Source of the DNA: an uncultured bacterium
GTDB lineage: Bacteria > Patescibacteriota > Minisyncoccia > Phycocordibacterales > UBA918
Direction: 5' to 3'
Assembly (NCBI GenBank): GCA_913046815.1
Contig: CAJWTE010000004.1
Coordinates: 1-27,364, forward strand
Length of the DNA: 27,364 bases
Shown here: one piece after another, positions 13,954 through 21,431 of the stretch
How positions within the stretch are numbered: position 1 is the stretch's first letter
Layout: each line of letters opens with the position of its first letter
Program-made: the position numbers and the translations under genes
The notes under the pieces: generated by a model
What the model was told of the DNA's origin: nothing
What the model saw: only the letters and a program-made list of their open reading frames with translations
The model's database searches: none

Positions 13954-14883
13954 CTAGCTAATCAGAAAGTCCACTAACTCAGAGTGACTTGACCCAACTG
14001 ATAGCAGAGCTGAAGACAGTACGCCCTCAGCAGAAAAGTCGGGTATGCTGTTGACTTCTAAAAAGAAAACTTCACCGGCTGGTGTCACGCGGAAATCTGC
14101 TTTTGACAGCCCACGAAGACCCAGCGAATCGTGAACATCTCGCAACATAGTTTCTATTTCGCTTTTTACTTCCCTATTGAAGGTGGCTGGCGTTACATAC
14201 TTAGAAGGATTCAAGACTTCGATAACGGGCGTAGTATATGGAAATTGATTTCGAAATCCATCAATCAAAATACAGGTGGCGTCGGCACCACCAATATATT
14301 GCTCTACCAGCACATCATCATACATTTGAAAGGCCTGCTCCAGTACTTTTGCTAGAGCAGAATTGTCTTCCGCATAATAGAACCCTTGAGTACAATTACC
14401 CTTCAATGGTTTTACGACATAGGCTGGGAGAAAAAGAGTATTCAGAACTCTTATAATCTTATGTAAATCTTCTTCGTCACTGGAAATATGTAAGTGTTGA
14501 GGAGTTCTTATACCGAGATTCTTTCTGACTGTATCCTTGGCCAAAGCTTTGTTGAAGGCTAAAGCAGAAGCTAGTGAGTTACTACTGTGATAGCGAACGC
14601 CATATTGATCCAAGAGTTGCTGCAATTGCCCACCTTCACCGTACTGATCTCTTAGAGTAACAACAGCTTGATCCATTTGAGATAGTATCTCACCAGGATT
14701 TCTCTTCATCCCCCACATAAGCCATTCACCCTGAGGTGAAATATTTACATCCAATACTTCCAAGTCCTCCCTTCTTTTTAATGCACTTAAAATGGCAGAA
14801 CCGCTTTTCATAGAATGTGAAAAAGAGTTGGGTTCCCCACCCCTAAAGACACCTACACGCTTCTTGTGTACCCAAGTACTCAC
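13954..14883 (-). CDS. D-alanine--D-alanine ligase-like ATP-grasp protein
   Basis: 309-aa ATP-grasp ligase that probably joins D-Ala residues for peptidoglycan precursors. The N-terminal substrate loop VGVFRGGEPNSFSHSMKSG corresponds to the Ddl pattern VxVxxGGxSxExxVSxxSG but lacks the usual Glu-His pair. ATP-grasp elements are YVVKPLKGNCTQGFYY, DVLVEQYIGGADATC and the C-terminal metal site EVFFLEVNSIPDFSAEGVL (family ExNTxPG). The start is GTG. It follows uvrC after 21 bases. The altered first loop leaves open a different carboxylate-amine ligase; Ddl is the best guess. Confidence 0.8.
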   Translation of the reverse strand: MSTWVHKKRVGVFRGGEPNSFSHSMKSGSAILSALKRREDLEVLDVNISPQGEWLMWGMKRNPGEILSQMDQAVVTLRDQYGEGGQLQQLLDQYGVRYHSSNSLASALAFNKALAKDTVRKNLGIRTPQHLHISSDEEDLHKIIRVLNTLFLPAYVVKPLKGNCTQGFYYAEDNSALAKVLEQAFQMYDDVLVEQYIGGADATCILIDGFRNQFPYTTPVIEVLNPSKYVTPATFNREVKSEIETMLRDVHDSLGLRGLSKADFRVTPAGEVFFLEVNSIPDFSAEGVLSSALLSVGSSHSELVDFLIS

Positions 14884-14904
14884 ACAGCTATTTTAACATG
14901 CTAC

Positions 14905-16152
14905 TTAAGTAATTTTCAGCCGTTGTTTCCGTCTGTGGTATTGGATTGAAAAGCGATGTGCTTCGTGATTGGCAAGCAATATTTCGTCTTCAAACTTACT
15001 AATGAAAGTCTCGCTTCCCAATAATTTTTCTGGCTTATGTTGCTCATTCTTCACTACTGCAGCCACTGGTATCATCACTCCTGCTTCCCGCAGCACTCGC
15101 TCTACTACATTTTTCTGAGCTTTACCTCCGTCTACCACTATGAGCTGAGGTAGCGGCCACTCTGGATGCTCTAACCTCCTTTCCAAAACTTCTTTTAAAG
15201 CCGCCGTGTCATTGCTCTTACTTACACTTTGTATTTTGAACTTGCGGTACTCGCTTTTTGCCGGTTCACCACCTTCCAGTACCACCATCACACCAACCAT
15301 GTTATCTCCTGCCAGGTGTGCTATGTCATAGGCTTCAACTCTCTTATGCGAGTCATCTCTGAAGCTGGTGTCACTTTGTATGAGTGACACATCCTCAATA
15401 TGCTGAAGTGCAAATATTTTTTTCTTAATTTTACCTGCCTCTTCAAATCTTTCCTTCTTTGCTAGAGACTTCATTTCCTTTTCTAGCTCTGCAATTATTT
15501 TCCTTTTTTCTCCACTAAAGAACATTCGTAGATGCTTTATTGTTCGAAGATACTCCTTCTTGTTATTTTCTTTCGGATACAGCCCAATCTGTCGATTGAA
15601 GTCAATCACACCCCGCGCAAGTTTAGACTTTTCCTCGCCAATAGGCACATTGGTATCATAAAAGCGAAATATTTTCTTTACTATTTTTAAGGCAGACTTA
15701 AATAGTGTGCCGCTAGGAAAAGGGCCAAACTCGTATAGAATTTCGTCGATGGAATATTTGGTAGCCAAGTCTTTTCCTCTAACAACTAGTACTCTGGGAA
15801 ATTCTTCTTTGGTGATGATTAAATGGTTGTAGCTTTTATCATCCTTGTTGATGGTATTGAATTGTGGTTTGTGGGTACGGATGAGGTTTGCTTCCAAAAT
15901 CAATGCTTCAAGCACGCTATCAGTTATGGTCCATTCTATACAAACAGCCCTTCCAACCATTTTCTCAATTAGATCAGAGCGTTTTTCCTTCAAGTCACTA
16001 GAGAAGTAGCTCCGCACCCGATTGCGCAGTGAAGTAGCTTTTCCTATGTATAGGATTTCCTTTCTCGATCCAAGGAAAAAGTATACTCCAGGTTCACTGG
16101 GTATTACTTTCTTATGTAAGTCGGCTTTTGTCATTTCGACACTATAACTCAT
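14905..16152 (-). CDS. uvrC: UvrC, short form without Fe-S cysteines or HhH domain
   Basis: Incision nuclease of nucleotide excision repair, 415 aa from this ATG; most UvrC proteins have about 590-680. In order: the GIY-YIG domain (PGVYFF ... ILYIGKA, about residues 21-39), the UVR motif for UvrB contact (ELEKEM...ERFEEAGKIKKKI) and the RNase H-like domain. Its DDH residues lie in AYDIAHLAGDNMVG, LIVVDGGKAQ and HEAHRFSIQYHRRKQR. The protein ends right there, so the tandem HhH DNA-binding domain is missing, and a Ddl-like gene starts 21 bases later. The cysteine cluster between the GIY-YIG and UVR parts is also absent. Starts at 16134 (ATG) or 16167 (ATG) are possible. A hairpin lies directly upstream. 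Confidence 0.93.
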   Translation of the reverse strand: MSYSVEMTKADLHKKVIPSEPGVYFFLGSRKEILYIGKATSLRNRVRSYFSSDLKEKRSDLIEKMVGRAVCIEWTITDSVLEALILEANLIRTHKPQFNTINKDDKSYNHLIITKEEFPRVLVVRGKDLATKYSIDEILYEFGPFPSGTLFKSALKIVKKIFRFYDTNVPIGEEKSKLARGVIDFNRQIGLYPKENNKKEYLRTIKHLRMFFSGEKRKIIAELEKEMKSLAKKERFEEAGKIKKKIFALQHIEDVSLIQSDTSFRDDSHKRVEAYDIAHLAGDNMVGVMVVLEGGEPAKSEYRKFKIQSVSKSNDTAALKEVLERRLEHPEWPLPQLIVVDGGKAQKNVVERVLREAGVMIPVAAVVKNEQHKPEKLLGSETFISKFEDEILLANHEAHRFSIQYHRRKQRLKIT

Positions 16153-16154
16153 AA

Positions 16155-16181
16155 CCGCCCAAATCATCAAAGCTTGGGCGG
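16155..16181 (-). promoter_or_regulatory. Hairpin directly upstream of the uvrC start
   Basis: CCGCCCAA (16181-16174 on the minus strand) pairs with TTGGGCGG (16162-16155), 8 bp with an 11-nt loop. It ends 2 bases before the ATG at 16152. It has no T-run and could limit ribosome access. Confidence 0.45.
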
Positions 16182-16236
16182 GAGAGTTTGAATCTTACTT
16201 AGCGGTGACTTAGCTGCTACGATAAGTGGATCGCTT

Positions 16237-16401
16237 CTATGGTTTATCGACTTTTGCTAGCCTTCTCCTCTTTGCACTATAGAATATCTCGCGAATCCAC
16301 TGTCGCTTCACTGCTGTCCAATCCGTCTCTACAGCACGTCTTTCTCTTTCGACAATTTGTTGCCTGACTATTGCAGCAGACTCCTGAGCGGTAGCTTTCA
16401 T
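16237..16401 (-). CDS. 54-aa basic helical protein upstream of uvrC
   Basis: Small protein that I do not recognise, beginning MKATAQESAAIVRQQIVERE and ending KRRRLAKVDKP. It is predicted as mostly one amphipathic helix, rich in Arg and Lys, with Trp and Phe near the end. GGAG lies 6 bases before the ATG (GAGGAGTTTGAGATG), a good ribosome site in a window where these are rare, so it is probably translated. It sits between uvrA and uvrC, 85 bases before the uvrC start, with an 18-bp palindrome upstream. Its charge would suit nucleic-acid or ribosome binding, but this is only inference. Confidence 0.6.
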   Translation of the reverse strand: MKATAQESAAIVRQQIVERERRAVETDWTAVKRQWIREIFYSAKRRRLAKVDKP

Positions 16402-16549
16402 CTCAAACTCCTCATTGAATGACCAGGCTCTCTAAAAATTAACTTTAACAAAACTTGAGTGCCACCGCTACGACATTGTCCCCAGAATCCACTGAACATG
16501 TTCGTGCGTTATACATTTCCAATCAATTAAGAGTATATGGTCGAAATTA

Positions 16550-16567
16550 CGTTCGAAATTTCGAACG
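16550..16567. promoter_or_regulatory. 18-bp perfect palindrome upstream of the 54-aa gene / uvrC
   Basis: CGTTCGAAATTTCGAACG is self-complementary. On the minus strand a TATACT box lies about 13-18 bases downstream, so the palindrome would overlap the -35 region of a promoter for the 54-aa gene and uvrC. It may be an operator. It begins 19 bases after the uvrA stop. The remaining sequence 16402-16549 holds nothing else I can support. Confidence 0.6.
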
Positions 16568-16585
16568 ATTACCCTACCGACATCA

Positions 16586-19204
16586 CTATAGAATCTTTCT
16601 GAGGTACTGACCGGTGAGGGAAGACTCTTTTTCTGCCACCTCCTCTGGAGTACCTTTCGCTACTACCTTACCTCCTTCGGCACCGCCTTTAGGACCGATG
16701 TCAATGACATAGTCTGAAGACTTTACCAAGTCTAAGTTGTGCTCAATCACCATCACGGTATTACCCTTATTGACAAGCTCTTGAAGAATTTCAATCAATT
16801 TTTTGACATCATCGTAGTGTAGTCCAATAGTTGGCTCGTCAAGTAAGTATATGGTTTTTTGAGTATGGGTACGATAAAGCTCCGAAGCGATTTTTACCCT
16901 TTGGGCTTCACCTCCGGAAAGAGTCGTTGCACTTTGTCCTAGCTCTAAGTAACCAAGACCTACTGAAATGAGTGATTGTAGTCTTTCAGAAATCGCTGGA
17001 ATGTCATCGTAGAAAACCGCCGCCTCTTCAATCGTCATGTGAAGTACCTCGTGAATATTTTTACCCTTATAGCGCACCTCTAACGTTTCTTTAGTAAATC
17101 TTTTTCCGTCGCAAACATCGCAAGTCACGTATACAGTGGGTAAGAAGTGCATTTCTACCGCAATCATCCCGTTACCCTGACAAGCTTCACAACGTCCTCC
17201 TTTCACGTTAAAGCTAAACCTTCCAGGCTTCCATCCTCTGGCACGAGCTTCAGATGTTGCGGCAAAAAGATCGCGAATATGAGTGAACGCGCCAGTGTAA
17301 GTCGCTGGGTTAGATCTTGGTGTCCTACCAATAGGTGATTGATCGATCAGCACAGTTCTACCCAAATACTCTGTACCTGTGATAGACGAGATGTTGAATG
17401 TCTTTGCGGTGCGATACTTTCTCTCGAGTTTTGCTTGGAGATTCTTATGAAGAATTTCATACATGAAAGTTGACTTCCCACTTCCAGAAACTCCCGTAAC
17501 AGTTATTAAGCGTCCTAGAGGGATATCAATATTAAGATTTTTGATATTGAAAGCCTTTCCCCCTTTAATCTTTATTGAACCCTTTTCGCTTATTCGTCTT
17601 TTCGGTACTTCTATCTCTCTTTCCTTACGCAAGTAAGCGAGAGTCGAAGAGTCATTGGTGTTTTTCTTGGCTTCTAGTAGAGGTTGTAGGTAGTCGGATA
17701 CCACAACCTCGCCACCATGAATACCGGCGCCGGGTCCAATATCGATCAGATAGTCGGCTGCGTGGATCGTATCTTCATCATGCTCTACTACCACTATAGT
17801 GTTACCCAAATCACGAAGTTCCAGTAGGGTTTTTATGAGTCTCTCATTATCGTGCTGATGCAAACCAATAGTTGGTTCGTCCAACACATAGAGTGCTCCT
17901 ACCAGACCTGAGCCCAATTGTGATGCTAGTCTAATTCTTTGCGCTTCTCCTCCTGACAGAGTGTTTGCTCGCCTATCGAGGGTCAGGTATTCAATACCTA
18001 CGTTTCTCATGAAGTGCAGTCTCTCTATGATCTCGCGCAGAGCTGGCCAAGCAATTTCTTGTTGCTTTTGTGACAAGTCTAACCTATCCACAAACTCAAT
18101 TGCTTCGTTAACAGACATACTTGTGAAATCGACTATATTCTTACCCAATTCTTTGTTACTACCTCCCAAATATACCCTGAGTGCTTCTTTCCGTAGCCTC
18201 GCACCCTTGCACTCTGGACATATGTCACTATTGAATATTCCTACCACTCCCAAACCATTACACTCACTACATGCCCCATAGGGTGAGTTGAATGAAAAAA
18301 GTCTTGGCTCTACTTCAGGGAATGACGATCCGTCAGCCGGACAAATAAACTTGGCCGACAGTACGCGATCACCAGATGGAGTTTCAACTTTTACCAATCC
18401 ACTTGATTGATGCAGTGCTACTTCTATCGCTTCTGAAAGTCTTTCAACAGATCCTTTCTTGTCGCCGGAAAATTCGCTTATGTAAATTTCGTCCACTAAC
18501 ACATCAATGTCATGACGCTTCGTCTTTGACAGAACTATTTTCTCCCTAAGTTGCTTAATCTCCCCATCTATTTTTACAGTTTCAAAGCCCTTGCCTAGTA
18601 AGTCATACAAAAGTTGATAGTACTCACCCTTTCTACCTACTACAACAGGCGAGAAAATAGCAATTTTTCCCTGACTGATCTTTATACCCATGACCTTCTC
18701 GGCACCCTTTGAATCCTTCACTTCATGGGTAATGATTGATTCCAAAATAATGTTGGCTATTTCATCCTGTGATAGCTTTTCGATTTTCACATCAGTATCA
18801 AGGCAATATGGCTGACCCACTCGTGCGTATAGGATACGTAAATAGTCATAGATCTCAGTAATAGTAGCCACCGTAGAACGAGGGTTTCTACTGGCCGACT
18901 TTTGGTCAATAGATATAGCAGGAGAAAGTCCTGATATCTCGTCAACATCAGGCTTTTGCATCTTATTCAAAAACTGTCGGGCATAAGCGGACAAAGACTC
19001 TACATACCTTCTTTGTCCTTCAGCGAAAATAGTATCAAAGGCTAGTGATGACTTACCGCTTCCGGAAGGTCCGGTAATAACCACCATTTTGTTACGTGGC
19101 AAAGCGACATCAATATTCTTCAAATTGTGAGTGCGAGCACCTTTAATTACAATTTTCTTCTCCTCAGGGTCGTCCCACTGTATCTTAGATTTCCTGTCAT
19201 CCAT
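16586..19204 (-). CDS. uvrA: UvrA, trimmed form
   Basis: Damage-sensing ABC-type ATPase of excision repair, 872 aa (usually about 940). Walker A GPSGSGKSS lies at residues 45-53. The ABC signatures are NTLSGGEAQRIRLASQL and TTLSGGEAQRVKIASEL, and the second Walker A is GVSGSGKST. The UvrB-binding and insertion parts are seen around residues 170-245. The C-terminal zinc module (CEAC...CDVC) is intact. In the N-terminal module the first CxxC is altered to C288-P-A-D291, with C312 and C315 kept. After GLGVVGIFNSD the chain passes directly to CPECKGARLRKEAL; in E. coli UvrA about 95 residues lie between these points, which explains the short length. A promoter-like TAGACT/TATACT pair and tandem palindromes lie upstream. 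Confidence 0.96.
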   Translation of the reverse strand: MDDRKSKIQWDDPEEKKIVIKGARTHNLKNIDVALPRNKMVVITGPSGSGKSSLAFDTIFAEGQRRYVESLSAYARQFLNKMQKPDVDEISGLSPAISIDQKSASRNPRSTVATITEIYDYLRILYARVGQPYCLDTDVKIEKLSQDEIANIILESIITHEVKDSKGAEKVMGIKISQGKIAIFSPVVVGRKGEYYQLLYDLLGKGFETVKIDGEIKQLREKIVLSKTKRHDIDVLVDEIYISEFSGDKKGSVERLSEAIEVALHQSSGLVKVETPSGDRVLSAKFICPADGSSFPEVEPRLFSFNSPYGACSECNGLGVVGIFNSDICPECKGARLRKEALRVYLGGSNKELGKNIVDFTSMSVNEAIEFVDRLDLSQKQQEIAWPALREIIERLHFMRNVGIEYLTLDRRANTLSGGEAQRIRLASQLGSGLVGALYVLDEPTIGLHQHDNERLIKTLLELRDLGNTIVVVEHDEDTIHAADYLIDIGPGAGIHGGEVVVSDYLQPLLEAKKNTNDSSTLAYLRKEREIEVPKRRISEKGSIKIKGGKAFNIKNLNIDIPLGRLITVTGVSGSGKSTFMYEILHKNLQAKLERKYRTAKTFNISSITGTEYLGRTVLIDQSPIGRTPRSNPATYTGAFTHIRDLFAATSEARARGWKPGRFSFNVKGGRCEACQGNGMIAVEMHFLPTVYVTCDVCDGKRFTKETLEVRYKGKNIHEVLHMTIEEAAVFYDDIPAISERLQSLISVGLGYLELGQSATTLSGGEAQRVKIASELYRTHTQKTIYLLDEPTIGLHYDDVKKLIEILQELVNKGNTVMVIEHNLDLVKSSDYVIDIGPKGGAEGGKVVAKGTPEEVAEKESSLTGQYLRKIL

Positions 19205-19214
19205 GGCAAATGTG

Positions 19215-19243
19215 AGTATACCTTGGCATTATCAATCAGTCTA
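19215..19243 (-). promoter_or_regulatory. Putative uvrA promoter
   Basis: Minus-strand TAGACT (19243-19238), a 17-base spacer and TATACT (19220-19215). The -10 box ends 10 bases before the uvrA ATG, so the leader would be only a few bases. Confidence 0.5.
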
Positions 19244-19298
19244 CAACGCACTGAAATGCACCGCGAATCAAGTTTACAAGCAGAAACCAACCTTAGTC

Positions 19299-19344
19299 AC
19301 TATGCCAGTCAACTGGCATAGTATATGACGGTTAACTGGCATAT
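19299..19344. promoter_or_regulatory. Two tandem palindromic operator-like sites upstream of uvrA
   Basis: Site 1 (19299-19322) is a perfect inverted repeat with 11-bp arms ACTATGCCAGT and a CA spacer. Site 2 (19323-19344) is a second copy with the same half-site ACTGGCATAT, spacer TA and two mismatches in the other arm. The centres are 23 bp apart, about two helical turns. The sites lie 95-140 bases before the uvrA start and after the uvrB stop. A dimeric regulator binding in pairs is inferred. A terminator role for uvrB is less likely because no T-run follows. Confidence 0.7.
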
Positions 19345-19412
19345 GAGAGTTGAGGGAGTAATTTATGAAGCAGTAAGTGTTCTGGTGCGCAGCGCAATTC
19401 GAATATGTGACT

Positions 19413-21431
19413 TCATTTTTTTAGCTCTTCCAGATACTTTATTTCGTCACGGATTATTGCAGCAGTCTCAAAATCTAGAATAGCAACCGCCTCTTCCATC
19501 TGTCTTCGTTTTTGCTTTAGTACTTTCTTTGGATTTTTTTTGTATAACTCCATATCAACCTTAAGCAGGACATCGACGGTTTTATCATGCTCTGTTCGGA
19601 GTTGATCAGCAATAGACCTAATTTCCTTACTGATAGTAGTTGGGGTAATATTGTGCTTTCTATTGTGTATTAGCTGTATCTCTCGTCGGCGATTTGTTTC
19701 ATCTATTGCTGTCCTCAATGAATTAGTCATTCCGTCTGCATAAAGAACCACTTTTCCATTCACATTTCTGGCTGCTCGACCGATGGTCTGAATCAACGCT
19801 GTCTCACTTCGAAGAAAGCCTTCTTTATCTGCATCAAGAATTGCCACTAGTTCAACTTCTGGCAGATCAAGCCCCTCTCTAAGAAGGTTGACCCCCACCA
19901 AGCAGTCAAACTTTCCCCTTCTAAAGTCGGCAAGAATCTCTATTCTTTCTAACGTATCTACATCACTGTGGATATATCTGCTTTTGACTTTTCTCTCCTC
20001 TAAGAAATCCGATAGATCTTCGGCCATTTGCTTTGTAAGAGTAGTGACCAGAACTCTAGCACCTTCTCTGATAGTATTTTCTGCTTGACTAATAAAATCT
20101 TTTATTTGACCTTTGTAGTCACCCTTCTCGGTCACGGGCTTCAGCTTAATTTCTGGATCAATTAACCCTGTCGGGCGAATAATTTGCTCGACAATGTTTT
20201 CTGAATATTCCTTTTCGTATTTTCCGGGAGTGGCTGTAGTGTAGACACGTTGCCCCAGTTCTCTTTCAATTTCTTTAAATTGCAAAGGTCGATTGTCGAT
20301 TGCGCTGGGAAGACGGAAGCCGTGTTCTACTAAAGTGTCCTTCCTCGACTTATCACCAGCATACATACCCCCCAGTTGCGGTATTGTTACATGTGACTCA
20401 TCAATAATAGTTAGAAAGTCTGGAGTTCCGTCTACTAGATGAGGAAAGTATGACAGTAAGGTGTATGGAGGCTCGCCTGCCTGTCGCCTATCAAAGTGAC
20501 GCGAGTAATTTTCAATACCATTGCAGTAACCGATTTCTCGCATCAAAGCCAAGTCGTTTTGAGTACGTCTCTTCAGCCTTTCTGCCTCGAGTATTTTTCC
20601 TTCTCTTTTAAACTTAGCCAATTGTAGCTTGAGCTCCTCTTTTATCTCTTCAATTGCTTCCAATCTTTCATGTTCAGGAGTTACAAAGTGTTTGGCGGGA
20701 AATAGCGGATGGTGCTGTAGCTCACTTATAATAGAGCGTGTGATCGCATCAATTTTTGTTATAGAGCCAATCTGGTCACCAGCAAAATCAATCCTGACTA
20801 TAACCCGCTCACTAGTGGGCATTACTTCAACTTTATTACCTACTGCTCGAAATGATCCTGGAGTTAAGTCAGCGTTTGTTCTTTCAAAATACATGCCAAC
20901 CAATTCCCTCAAGAAGTCAGCTCGACTCAATGCATCACCCACACTTAAATCTCTTTGTACACGCTTATACTCAATCGGAGAGCCCAGGCCATAAATACAT
21001 GATACGGAGGCAACAATAATAACGTCACTCCTAGTGAGGAGCGCCTCTGTAGAAGCATGTCTTAACCTATCAATTTCTTCGTTTATCTGTGCCTCCTTTT
21101 CTATATATGTATCGCTGGTCGGCATGTAGGCCTCAGGTTGATAGTAGTCATAGTAAGAAACAAAATAATGAACCGCATTATTGGGGAAAAAATCACGGTA
21201 TTCTTGTGCCAACTGAGCGGCTAACGTCTTATTGTGAGCAATAACTAAGGTTGGCTTTTGAACTTGATTTATAATGTTTGCGCAAGTAAATGTCTTACCG
21301 CTACCAGTTACACCAAAAAGAGTTTGGTGTGTCAAACCTTTCTTTAACCCTGCTACGAGTGATTTAATTGCTTCTGGTTGATCACCAGCAGGAGTTTTAT
21401 CAGTGCTAATTTGAAAGTGCTCATTCATCAT
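19413..21431 (-). CDS. uvrB: UvrB excision repair helicase
   Basis: Damage-verification helicase that takes DNA from UvrA and recruits UvrC, 672 aa, normal length. Walker A GVTGSGKT is followed by the strand-separating beta-hairpin region with VSYYDYYQPEAYMP. DESH appears in TIIDESHVTIPQLGGMY, and helicase motifs V and VI in GVNLLREGLDLPE and QTIGRAARN. The C-terminal UVR motif (RRQMEEAVAILDFETAAIIR) can pair with the UVR motif of UvrC. Two adjacent ATGs (21431, 21428) are possible starts, both inside the end of tgt, so translation is coupled to tgt. Confidence 0.98.
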   Translation of the reverse strand: MMNEHFQISTDKTPAGDQPEAIKSLVAGLKKGLTHQTLFGVTGSGKTFTCANIINQVQKPTLVIAHNKTLAAQLAQEYRDFFPNNAVHYFVSYYDYYQPEAYMPTSDTYIEKEAQINEEIDRLRHASTEALLTRSDVIIVASVSCIYGLGSPIEYKRVQRDLSVGDALSRADFLRELVGMYFERTNADLTPGSFRAVGNKVEVMPTSERVIVRIDFAGDQIGSITKIDAITRSIISELQHHPLFPAKHFVTPEHERLEAIEEIKEELKLQLAKFKREGKILEAERLKRRTQNDLALMREIGYCNGIENYSRHFDRRQAGEPPYTLLSYFPHLVDGTPDFLTIIDESHVTIPQLGGMYAGDKSRKDTLVEHGFRLPSAIDNRPLQFKEIERELGQRVYTTATPGKYEKEYSENIVEQIIRPTGLIDPEIKLKPVTEKGDYKGQIKDFISQAENTIREGARVLVTTLTKQMAEDLSDFLEERKVKSRYIHSDVDTLERIEILADFRRGKFDCLVGVNLLREGLDLPEVELVAILDADKEGFLRSETALIQTIGRAARNVNGKVVLYADGMTNSLRTAIDETNRRREIQLIHNRKHNITPTTISKEIRSIADQLRTEHDKTVDVLLKVDMELYKKNPKKVLKQKRRQMEEAVAILDFETAAIIRDEIKYLEELKK

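Noticed and set aside
14884..14904. Frameshift that could hide the UvrC C-terminal domain
   Set aside because: Only 21 bases separate the uvrC stop from the Ddl-like start, too few for an HhH domain in any frame.
16550..16567. LexA (SOS) box
   Set aside because: The palindrome does not match the known Gram-positive GAACN4GTTC, the E. coli CTGTN8ACAG or the alphaproteobacterial GTTCN7GTTC patterns.
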